Assembly (NCBI GenBank): GCA_031276375.1
Contig: JAISNE010000245.1
Coordinates: forward strand, 1-7,711
Source of the DNA: Accumulibacter sp.
Lineage (GTDB): Bacteria > Pseudomonadota > Gammaproteobacteria > Burkholderiales > Rhodocyclaceae
Direction: 5' to 3'
DNA: 7,711 nucleotides
Shown: one piece after another, positions 1 through 7,711 of the stretch
Layout: each line of letters opens with the position of its first letter
How positions within the stretch are numbered: position 1 is the stretch's first letter
Translations under genes and position numbers: made by a program
Notes under the pieces: generated by a model
Told to the model about the DNA's origin: nothing
Databases searched by the model: none
Seen by the model: the letters and a program-made list of their open reading frames with translations, nothing else

Positions 1-950
1 GCGATGATGGACAATGCCGCCGGATAGCCGTATTCCCAGTTCAGTTCGGGCATCGAACTGAAATTCATGCCCCAGATGCCGGCGAGGGCCGTCGCTACCG
101 CGAAGATACCGGCCCAGGCCGCCAGTTTCTTGTTGTCCTCGCTCTCCTCGATGGCCACCATCGAGAGGTTGACCTGAATCGCCGTGCCGATCATTTCGCG
201 GACGTTGTCGATCGACGTGTTGATACGCGACAGGTGGTCGTGAACGTCGCGGAAATATTCGCGCCCGCTGGAACAGACCGCGGGCGCGCGGCTTCCGAAC
301 AGCTTGCTGGTGTCCTCCAGCAGCGGCGCCACCGCGTGTTTGAGCTGCATGACGCGGCTTTTCAGCGCGTAGAGGCCCCGGATGCTGGCGCGCGCCGCGC
401 CCTTGGTGAAGATTTGTTCCTCGATTTCCTCGAGTTCCGATTCCAGGCTGTCGGCAATCGGAAAATAGCGGTCGACGGTCGCGTCCATCAAGGCGTAGAG
501 AACGAATCCGGCGCCCTGGCGAAGCAGGTCCGGCTCCCGTTCGCAGCGCTCGCGCACGGTCATGAAGGAACGCGCGCTGTTGTTGCGCACCGAGAGCACA
601 TAATTTTGGCCGACGAAGATGTGCACTTCGCCGGAATTCGCCGCGCCCGCGCCCGCGTCGGCGGAACTCCAGTTCAGAAGATGCATGACGACGAACAGCG
701 AATTGCCGTAGTCCTCGATCTTCGGCCGCTGGTGTCCGTGACGCGCGTCTTCGACGGCCAGCTCGTGCAGCGAGAACTCTTCCTTCATTTTGTCCAGTTC
801 TTCCGGCGTCGCGTCGGCCAGCGCCACCCAGATGAAGCATCCCGGCCTTGCCAGATAGTTGCTGATCTCGTCGATCGCCAAATCGGCCAGGCGGGCGCCG
901 TTTTCGTAAGCCACACATTTGATCAACACGGTTTTCTCGCTTTCTCGCAT
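1..950 (-). CDS. corA: CorA-family magnesium/cobalt transporter (3' end cut off by window edge)
   Basis: Inner-membrane channel of the CorA family, which forms pentamers and carries Mg2+ (also Co2+ and Ni2+) into the cell. Reading the minus strand from ATG at 950 gives 316 codons without a stop. The N-terminal cytoplasmic part begins MRESEKTVLIKCVAYENGAR and has the family's FIWVAL stretch near residue 39. A long helical, acidic section follows (ESELEEIEEQIFTKG, about 168-182). The first membrane helix (about 278-293) ends in the signature GIWGMNF, with G294-M295-N296, and is followed by the loop MPELNWEYGYP, as in well-studied CorA proteins. The second membrane helix and the C-terminus lie beyond position 1. 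The ATG has a purine-rich GGGGAAG only 2 bases upstream, and a start at GTG/TTG 7-8 codons later is possible. The gene follows the terminator of the PEP-CTERM gene, so it is probably transcribed separately; I saw no clear promoter in 951-1115. Confidence 0.95.
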   Translation of the reverse strand, partial: MRESEKTVLIKCVAYENGARLADLAIDEISNYLARPGCFIWVALADATPEELDKMKEEFSLHELAVEDARHGHQRPKIEDYGNSLFVVMHLLNWSSADAGAGAANSGEVHIFVGQNYVLSVRNNSARSFMTVRERCEREPDLLRQGAGFVLYALMDATVDRYFPIADSLESELEEIEEQIFTKGAARASIRGLYALKSRVMQLKHAVAPLLEDTSKLFGSRAPAVCSSGREYFRDVHDHLSRINTSIDNVREMIGTAIQVNLSMVAIEESEDNKKLAAWAGIFAVATALAGIWGMNFSSMPELNWEYGYPAALSII

Positions 951-1115
951 CGCTTCCCCGGACGCAAAAATACCAGAATCGCGGGCCAACCGGTATCCCG
1001 GCCACGGGAGGGGGCAGGGCTATCGCCTATCCGCCCCGCGCTGGCTGGATTGCTTCGTCCCGGCTCGATGGGATTTGGTGCTGTTTCAAGCTTGCAGCGT
1101 CTTTGGTGCCGCATG

Positions 1116-1146
1116 AAAAAGCCGCGCAGTTTTGACTGCGCGGCTT
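1116..1146 (-). terminator. Rho-independent terminator of the PEP-CTERM gene
   Basis: A perfect 11-bp stem (AAGCCGCGCAG at 1119-1129 pairing with CTGCGCGGCTT at 1136-1146) surrounds a 6-base loop. On the minus strand the stem is followed by a run of T (complement of aaaaa, 1116-1120). It lies about 64 bases past the stop codon of the PEP-CTERM gene and separates it from corA. Confidence 0.9.
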
Positions 1147-1209
1147 CTTCAAAAAATCAACCGTCGTGTTTTTTTGTTTTTCGGCGATGATCTCCCGTTG
1201 TGTCTTGTG

Positions 1210-2001
1210 TCAGCCGCGGCGGCGGCGGCGCGAGATACCTACCAGGCCGAACAGACCGAGACCGAACAGGGCGAGGGACGCGGGTTCGGGCACGGCTTGC
1301 GACAAGGGGTTCAACCACGCATCACCGGAACCGTTTTTATCGCCAGTAAACGCGGCGCCCGTGGTATTGAGCGCGATCGCCGATATAACCCCCGTCACGT
1401 CAAGTTCCAAAACGAATGGCTTGGGTTCGATGAAGAACAATTCACCCTCGGTGGAAGCGGTAAATTCCAAAACGACGTGATAGTCTCCCTTCGCTATGCC
1501 AGCGGGATTCAGATTCGCTTCACCGCGCAAGAATGTCGCTGCCCCGAGATTGATATCACCGATATTATCGCCGTCGGTATCGAGGGCGAGGGAAAGGTCG
1601 AATTTGGAGAACCGCGCATTGACGCCCGGCGCGCCGCCGGCGCCGAGGAATAATCCCGATGAACCTTCCGCCGTGAATTCCCCGATGATTCCATACGAGT
1701 CGGTGACACCCGTGCTCCACACCGGTTTATTGTTCCTTTGAAAACCGGTTACGAAAAAGCTCCCCACTTCCAGGAAGGTATCGTCGACGCCATAGTCCAG
1801 TATGCCGTCGCTATTGTGTTGCTCGACGTGGGCCTCCCACTGAAAGTTGAACGAATCCGCAATGAACGTTTTGGCGGGATCGCCAAAAATCGTACCCCTG
1901 TCCACGATGAAATCTATACCGTCTCCCGCCGCCAACGCGGAACCAGCGGAGAACAAAGCGATGGCGGTAAACGCTGTCACAATTACCTTGGCAAATTTCA
2001 T
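1210..2001 (-). CDS. PEP-CTERM sorting-domain exported protein, PepA-like
   Basis: A 263-residue exported protein destined for the exosortase system, which in Gram-negative biofilm and floc formers processes PEP-CTERM proteins together with exopolysaccharide export. The N-terminus is a Sec signal peptide (about residues 1-25, cleavage near ALA|AG). The C-terminus has the three-part sorting signal: the motif VPEP at 237-240, a hydrophobic helix at about 241-256 (ASLALFGLGLFGLVGI), and the basic tail RRRRR at 258-262. The mature part has no cysteine and is rich in Asp, Gly and Phe. It carries an Asp-rich DTDGDNIGD (141-149) resembling a calcium-binding loop, and FFIEPKPFVLELDVTG near 189-204. 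The general layout resembles the floc-associated PepA proteins of Zoogloea and relatives; this assignment is from memory of the family and is less certain than the PEP-CTERM call. ATG at 2001 is supported by AGGAG seven bases upstream. The gene stands alone, with its own -24/-12 promoter and terminator. No exosortase or PrsK/PrsR gene is in the window. Confidence 0.93.
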   Translation of the reverse strand: MKFAKVIVTAFTAIALFSAGSALAAGDGIDFIVDRGTIFGDPAKTFIADSFNFQWEAHVEQHNSDGILDYGVDDTFLEVGSFFVTGFQRNNKPVWSTGVTDSYGIIGEFTAEGSSGLFLGAGGAPGVNARFSKFDLSLALDTDGDNIGDINLGAATFLRGEANLNPAGIAKGDYHVVLEFTASTEGELFFIEPKPFVLELDVTGVISAIALNTTGAAFTGDKNGSGDAWLNPLSQAVPEPASLALFGLGLFGLVGISRRRRRG

Positions 2002-2008
2002 TGTGTTT

Positions 2009-2013
2009 CTCCT
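2009..2013 (-). promoter_or_regulatory. Ribosome binding site of the PEP-CTERM gene
   Basis: AGGAG on the minus strand, seven bases before ATG at 2001. It fixes the start codon and lies directly after a small hairpin (2013-2026). Confidence 0.85.
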
Positions 2014-2054
2014 GTCTGAAAAGACATTACAGTGATAAAGCTGTAATCGTTACA
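2013..2054 (-). promoter_or_regulatory. Structured 5' leader with overlapping inverted repeats
   Basis: The stretch between the predicted transcript start (about 2057) and the ribosome binding site contains three dyads. TGTAA-N3-TTACA is perfect (2042-2054). ATTACAG-N8-CTGTAAT is a perfect 7-bp stem (2026-2032 with 2041-2047). TGTCT-N4-AGACA (2013-2017 with 2022-2026) abuts the AGGAG. The first two share bases and cannot form at the same time. They could be an operator or alternative RNA hairpins; the sequence shows only the symmetry. Confidence 0.5.
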
Positions 2055-2067
2055 ATGCGTCGCTCGA

Positions 2068-2083
2068 AGCAAATCGTATGCCA
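2068..2083 (-). promoter_or_regulatory. Sigma-54 (RpoN) -24/-12 promoter for the PEP-CTERM gene
   Basis: The minus strand reads TGGCAT-ACGAT-TTGCT, matching the sigma-54 consensus TGGCAY-N5-TTGCW with exact spacing of the invariant GG and GC. Transcription would start near 2057, giving a leader of about 56 bases ahead of the ATG at 2001. In Zoogloea and related floc formers, PEP-CTERM gene expression is known to depend on RpoN with the PrsK/PrsR two-component system, so position and context agree. The activator itself is not encoded here. Confidence 0.85.
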
Positions 2084-2308
2084 GCCCGTGGAAAAATCAC
2101 CTAAGCTGTTATTTATAAAAAGATATCGAAAACACAGAAAGTTCCGCGGCGAATCCTTTGCCGCAGGGTGTAAAAATTCCCGACATTTCCATCCACGGAA
2201 CCGTCGCCAGCGGTCGAATACCACAAGCATGGCCTTGGCGGCAACGCGATTGACCACGGCATTGCCAATGCGCGATAACGCGCGGAACGCGGCGGGCCAG
2301 ATTCCGCG
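2084..2308. other. Gene-free stretch upstream of the sigma-54 promoter
   Basis: No reading frame here is convincing; a 76-codon minus-strand frame (2027-2257) matches nothing I recognise and runs through the promoter. The region would hold any enhancer site for the sigma-54 activator. Two weak dyads are visible: GCGGC-N9-GCCGC at 2146-2164, and TGTAAAAATTCCCGACA at 2169-2185, which lies roughly 110-130 bases before the predicted transcript start. Neither can be tied to a known regulator from sequence alone. Confidence 0.4.
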
Positions 2309-2695
2309 CTACTTGGCGAACAACTCATCGAGCGTCCTGCGCAAAGAGCGCGAACGGGGATGGGAGGAATGGCCGACGCGGCAGAAAAAAGAAAAACTGT
2401 CGTCTTCCTTCGCTTCCGCAAGGCTTTCGAAACGTGTTGCCAGCGCGCGCGCTTGGCTTGCGAGCCGGGGCGGAAAAGAGAATTCCCTTTGCGCGCGCGC
2501 GTACCAGCGGAAAACGAGCGGCGTCATCTCGGGCCGCAAGTGCAGGCCAAGGGAAGCCGCGGTCAGCCACAGGCGTTGCAGGGCGACGCCGGCGCGGACA
2601 TGGGCGAGGAGTCCGGCGGGCCTCATCAAGAGATGGCTGGCGCAGGCCAGCGCGGGGATGACGTCGAGAATCTTTTCGATGGTTTCGCGTGGCAT
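2309..2695 (-). pseudogene. C-terminal fragment of a nitroreductase-fold protein
   Basis: From ATG at 2695 the frame gives 128 residues with GC-rich codon use like the intact neighbours, so it looks like real coding sequence. It begins MPRETIEKILDVIPAL and contains LLAHVRAGVALQRLWLTAAS and then LGLHLRPEMTPLVF. This pattern is typical of the last helical part of nitroreductase-fold flavoproteins of the large, poorly studied ThiF/MoeY-associated kind. It ends CRVGHSSHPRSRSLRRTLDELFAK, also like the C-terminus of those proteins. The flavin-binding N-terminal half, which should precede it, is absent. The same frame stays open upstream to a GTG at 2770, but those 25 residues look unrelated, and no good Shine-Dalgarno sequence precedes either start. 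I therefore call it a remnant. A short standalone protein cannot be excluded. The family assignment is from recall of motifs, not a search. Confidence 0.55.
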
Positions 2696-2793
2696 GTGTT
2701 CCGCTTTCGAGCGAAAGGAGGAAGAAGGAAATTCAGGCCGCCGGCTGGCTGACAGGTATAACAACTCCACTTGATATTATCCGAATCATATGG

Positions 2794-2837
2794 TCCGGAC
2801 AATAGCATTGTCTGGAGACAAGATGACAGCGATGTCA
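2794..2837. repeat. Cluster of short inverted repeats (GACA/TGTC)
   Basis: TCCGGACAAT-AGC-ATTGTCTGGA (2794-2803 with 2807-2816) is a 10-bp stem with one mismatch, and TGACA-N4-TGTCA (2824-2828 with 2833-2837) follows directly. The cluster lies between the truncated gene and the large repeat. It may be an operator, a remnant of a mobile element end, or chance. Confidence 0.45.
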
Positions 2838-2860
2838 AACTGTCGCGTCCCGGACGATTC

Positions 2861-3019
2861 ATACCAAATTGTGCTCAACAGGCCGTTGATACTCAATCTG
2901 ACATGTCAAGATTTCGGTTATTTTTGGCGTATCACGATGGCTTGAACACGCCGTCATTGCTCGGGCTGCGCGACGCGCAATCCATGCGGCGGTCGGGTTT
3001 CCTGAAACGGCAAAGCGCC
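2861..3019 (+). repeat. Left arm of a large imperfect inverted repeat
   Basis: Begins ATACCAAATTGTGCTCAACA and runs to GGCAAAGCGCC. Its reverse complement recurs at 3260-3423. The inner 100 bases (2920-3019) match the other arm at roughly four of five positions by eye; the outer part is more diverged, with small gaps. The arm is open in one frame (LRDAQSMRRSGFLKRQSA), and the other arm encodes a similar string, but I recognise no protein in it. Confidence 0.85.
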
Positions 3020-3038
3020 GTCCAGGTCTGCGTGGATT

Positions 3039-3177
3039 GCGGGCGGGACGCCCGCGCTCCTGTTCAGAGGACCGAGGACAGAAGACCGAAGACAGTAGTA
3101 TTTGCGGCGCGTAGCGCCGGTAACTGGCTGTCCTCTGTCTTCTGTCATCCGGACCGGAGCGCGGGCGTCCCGCCCGC
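3039..3177. repeat. Inner nested palindromic element (REP/MITE-like)
   Basis: Exact 22-base complementary arms lie at 3039-3060 and 3156-3177. Each contains GCGGGCGGGACGCCCGC or its complement, itself a small palindrome. Inside them GACAGAAGACCGAAGACAG (3077-3095) pairs with 3128-3146 at 17 of 19 positions. At the centre CGGCGC-GTA-GCGCCG (3105-3119) forms a further hairpin. Elements of this composition are familiar as dispersed non-coding repeats in GC-rich proteobacterial genomes, often mis-called as short ORFs with GRDARAP or RSAGVPPA peptides; both strings occur here. Mobility is not shown by the sequence. Confidence 0.85.
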
Positions 3178-3259
3178 TTCGCGGGACTTGCTTTTTGCGG
3201 GCGCGCGATAACGAATCGTGCCCGGAATCACCGGGTTCGTAGCCCGAACCGATCTGGCT

Positions 3260-3423
3260 GGCACTTTGTCGTTCCAGAAACCCCAGGCGCCGCATCGATT
3301 GCCCATCGCGCCGCCCGAGCAATGACGGCGCGGTCAAACCCCCGGGATACGCCAAAAAACGACCGGACTCCTGACACGTCGGACTGGCGTATCAACAACG
3401 GCCTATTGAGCGCAACTTGGTAT
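3260..3423 (-). repeat. Right arm of the large imperfect inverted repeat
   Basis: On the minus strand it starts ATACCAAGTTGCGCTCAATA and ends GACAAAGTGCC, matching the left arm (2861-3019) in opposite orientation. It encodes LLGRRDGQSMRRLGFLERQS in the frame corresponding to the left arm. The stretch 3178-3259, between the inner palindrome and this arm, is about 60 bases longer than its counterpart on the left, so the structure is asymmetric. Confidence 0.85.
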
Positions 3424-3473
3424 TAATACTTTTCGCCGTTCAAATCCGCTGACATTCACCCGGCCGGTTCATC

Positions 3474-3512
3474 GATAAAAACAAACTCCCGGCGAACGCC
3501 GACCGCCGCCGG
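3474..3512 (-). terminator. Putative terminator after holA
   Basis: On the minus strand CCGGCG (3507-3512) can pair with CGCCGG (3489-3494), followed by GAGTTTGTTTTTATC, a T-rich tract. A shorter alternative stem is CGGC-GTTC-GCCG. The stem begins just after the holA stop codon. It is weaker than the 1116-1146 terminator but well placed to end the leuS-lptE-holA transcript. Confidence 0.5.
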
Positions 3513-3516
3513 CCGA

Positions 3517-4542
3517 TTATTTTTCGCCGTGGAAAACCGGGCAACCGGACAATGACAGGCCAAGACGCAGAAATTCGTCCCAGACGTCTCCCGATCCGAT
3601 GCCCTTGACCAGCCGGTCGATGCGGGCCGCGAGGCGGAGCGCCGCTCTGGCTTGATCCGCGCCGATCCGCTGCGCGGCTTTTTTGAACGGGGCCTGCCTC
3701 GTCCCCCATACCCGCGCGTCCTTCAAAAGCTGATCGAGGTGGCGGCCTTCGGCCATGCCGGCCTTGACTTGCGCCAGGGTGCGCGCTTCCTCGGTCATGG
3801 CCCACAGCACCAGGGGAGGCGCTTCGCCTTCCTGGCGCAGGCCGTCCAGCGTTCGTTCCAGGCGCGCCAGATCGCCCGACAGCAGGGCCTCGCGCAGGCC
3901 GTCCAGGCCATAGCGCGCCACGTTCAGCACGGCGTCGCGGATTTGCTCGAACGACAGATTTCCGGGCGGGTACAGGAGGCCGAGCTTGAGAATTTCCTGA
4001 TGCGCGGCGAGCAGGTTGCCTTCCACGCGCTCGGCGATGAAGCGCAGGCCGTCCCGATCCGCGGCTTGTTGCTGGCGTTGCAGGCGTCCGGCGATCCAGG
4101 CCGGCAATTCCACGAGGTTCGGCGGCGTCAGCTTGACCGTCACGCCGGCTTCGGTGAGCGCCTTGAGCCAGACCGCCTTTTCCTCGCTCCAGTCGAGTCC
4201 CGGCAGGGTCACCAGCAGCAGCGTGTCCGGCGACGGTCGCGCGCAATAGTCTTGCAGCGCCGCGCCGCCTTCGCGGCCCGGCTTGCCGGATGAAATGCGC
4301 AAATCGAGGAGCCGGCGGCCGCCGAACAGCGACATGTTGCGCGCCGCGTTGCCCAGTTCGTTCCAGTTGAAGCCGGTCAATGCGGTCAACACTTCGCGTT
4401 CGCCGAAGCCTTGCCGCCGCGCCGCCGCGCGAACCGCGTCGGCGGCTTCGATGACCAGCAGCGGCTCGTCGCCGTAAACAGTGTAGATGGGCCGCAGATC
4501 CCGTTCGAGATGCGCGGCCAGCGATTCTCCCCGCAGTTGCAT
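3517..4542 (-). CDS. holA: DNA polymerase III subunit delta
   Basis: Delta subunit of the clamp-loader complex, which opens the beta sliding clamp and loads it on primed DNA at the replication fork. The 341-residue product has the usual length (E. coli delta has 343). Recognisable stretches in order are IYTVYGDEPLLVIEAADAVR (19-38), the MSLFGGRRLLDLRI segment (70-83) which in this family contributes to beta-clamp contact, LPAWIAGRL (146-154), VEGNLLAAHQEILKLGLLYP (173-192) and the C-terminal collar domain ending WDEFLRLGLSLSG (321-333). As in other delta proteins the AAA+ fold has no Walker A ATP site. ATG at 4542 lies 4 bases after the lptE stop, so translation is probably coupled. The leuS-lptE-holA order is common in betaproteobacteria. 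Confidence 0.96.
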   Translation of the reverse strand: MQLRGESLAAHLERDLRPIYTVYGDEPLLVIEAADAVRAAARRQGFGEREVLTALTGFNWNELGNAARNMSLFGGRRLLDLRISSGKPGREGGAALQDYCARPSPDTLLLVTLPGLDWSEEKAVWLKALTEAGVTVKLTPPNLVELPAWIAGRLQRQQQAADRDGLRFIAERVEGNLLAAHQEILKLGLLYPPGNLSFEQIRDAVLNVARYGLDGLREALLSGDLARLERTLDGLRQEGEAPPLVLWAMTEEARTLAQVKAGMAEGRHLDQLLKDARVWGTRQAPFKKAAQRIGADQARAALRLAARIDRLVKGIGSGDVWDEFLRLGLSLSGCPVFHGEK

Positions 4543-4546
4543 GGCC

Positions 4547-5062
4547 TTATTCCCGTTCCGCCGTGGCCGGCGGCTTCGGCCTGGCCGCCACCAGGCGGCG
4601 CATCAGTTGCTGCACGAGGTCGTTTTCCATGTCGCGCCACAACAAATCCTCTTCCTGCGTCTTGGCCAGCGTCGCCGAATCGGCGTAGCTCACGTCGCGG
4701 GAGAGTTCGACATACGATTGCGGCACGATGTCCCGCCCTTCGGCGTCGACGATGCGGTAGGCGTAGCGGAGGCGCAGGCGCTTTTCGCGCACGCGCCCGG
4801 AACCGGAGAGGGAAACGATGATGCCGTCGCGCCATTCTCCGGTGGGTATGAAGCTGACCTGCGCGTCCTTTGCGCTGTCCGCGAGGCGCGTTCCCCCGGA
4901 GGCACGGATTTGCCGTTTCAGCCCGGCGCCGACCACGCTGTCGCCCGCCATCACGTGGATGCTTTCGTAGGGCAGCGAATACGCGCCGCGCAACTGGAAG
5001 CCGCAGCCCGACAGCGCCCACAGGACGAAAACACAAAAAACGCCGCGCGCCAGCCGGATCAT
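4547..5062 (-). CDS. lptE: LPS-assembly lipoprotein LptE
   Basis: Outer-membrane lipoprotein that plugs the LptD barrel and helps place lipopolysaccharide on the cell surface. The 171-residue product starts with a lipoprotein signal peptide ending in the lipobox LSGC, lipidated Cys at residue 20. It is followed directly by GFQLRG, the hallmark beginning of mature LptE. Later landmarks are the LPYESIHV strand (30-37), RLRLRYAYRIVDAEG (95-109) and the C-terminal helix WRDMENDLVQQLMRRLVAAR (142-161). The length is normal for a betaproteobacterial LptE; the E. coli protein is somewhat longer. ATG at 5062 has AAAGGGAA a few bases upstream. It starts 19 bases after the leuS stop and ends 4 bases before holA, so it sits in the middle of one operon. 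Its partner lptD is not in the window. Confidence 0.95.
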   Translation of the reverse strand: MIRLARGVFCVFVLWALSGCGFQLRGAYSLPYESIHVMAGDSVVGAGLKRQIRASGGTRLADSAKDAQVSFIPTGEWRDGIIVSLSGSGRVREKRLRLRYAYRIVDAEGRDIVPQSYVELSRDVSYADSATLAKTQEEDLLWRDMENDLVQQLMRRLVAARPKPPATAERE

Positions 5063-5081
5063 GTATTTCCCTTTCGTCCGC

Positions 5082-7709
<2,628 letters not shown>

Positions 7710-7711
7710 GG

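Noticed and set aside
951..1115. Promoter or Mg2+-responsive leader for corA
   Set aside because: I found no convincing -35/-10 pair or known Mg2+-sensing leader structure; only a weak ATACC/GGTAT dyad is present.
234..1190. 318-codon plus-strand frame
   Set aside because: It lies antisense to corA, whose minus-strand product carries the GMNF signature, and it runs on through the terminator at 1116-1146.
1132..1653. 173-codon plus-strand frame
   Set aside because: Antisense to the PEP-CTERM gene, which has a signal peptide, sorting signal, ribosome binding site, promoter and terminator.
2027..2257. 76-codon minus-strand frame that could be a small gene
   Set aside because: It overlaps the -24/-12 promoter and leader of the PEP-CTERM gene, has no visible ribosome binding site and resembles no family I know.
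2001..2774. 257-codon plus-strand frame
   Set aside because: It begins antisense to the PEP-CTERM leader, crosses the sigma-54 promoter, and is a low-complexity Arg/Ser-rich shadow of the nitroreductase-like fragment.
2771..3211. 146-codon plus-strand frame
   Set aside because: It consists of the left outer arm and the inner palindrome; the peptide strings are typical products of non-coding dispersed repeats.
2954..3355. 133-codon minus-strand frame
   Set aside because: It is the mirror reading of the same repeats and overlaps the plus-strand frame.
2861..3423. CRISPR array or complete insertion sequence
   Set aside because: There are only two large copies, in inverted orientation, with no regular spacers and no transposase reading frame.
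3440..4246. 268-codon minus-strand frame overlapping holA
   Set aside because: Arg/Pro/Gly-rich shadow in another frame of holA, which has clear family similarity along its whole length.

Overview
The window is a GC-rich piece of a Gram-negative genome in which every supported gene is on the minus strand, so transcription runs from high to low coordinates. It most resembles a betaproteobacterium of the Rhodocyclaceae / Accumulibacter / Zoogloea kind. Three things point there: the leuS-lptE-holA gene order, a PEP-CTERM exported protein behind a sigma-54-type promoter, and palindromic dispersed repeats. The lineage is an inference; no rRNA or other phylogenetic marker is present.

Layout from the right edge leftwards: leuS (5082-7709, leucyl-tRNA synthetase, complete), then lptE (4547-5062, lipopolysaccharide-assembly lipoprotein) and holA (3517-4542, DNA polymerase III delta). 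These are packed with gaps of 19 and 4 bases and look like one housekeeping operon, closed by a putative terminator near 3474-3512. Next is about 650 bases without a convincing gene (2771-3423). It is filled by a nested inverted repeat: two diverged arms of about 160 bases facing each other, around an inner palindrome with exact 22-base arms.

Left of the repeats lies a short reading frame (2309-2695). It looks like the C-terminal piece of a nitroreductase-fold protein whose N-terminal part is missing, so it is probably a pseudogene truncated near the repeat block. About 300 bases follow with no recognisable gene, but they carry a textbook -24/-12 promoter (2068-2083). This sits in front of a PEP-CTERM protein gene (1210-2001) similar in layout to the floc-associated PepA type, which ends in a strong rho-independent terminator (1116-1146). 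At the left edge is corA (1-950), a magnesium/cobalt channel lacking only its last transmembrane helix because the window ends.

The genes form no single pathway. leuS, lptE, holA and corA are core functions. The PEP-CTERM gene belongs to the exosortase / extracellular-matrix system, whose sorting enzyme and regulators must be encoded elsewhere. I found no convincing undescribed system here. The observations most worth following are the sigma-54 promoter with its structured leader, the nested inverted repeat, and the truncated gene beside it.
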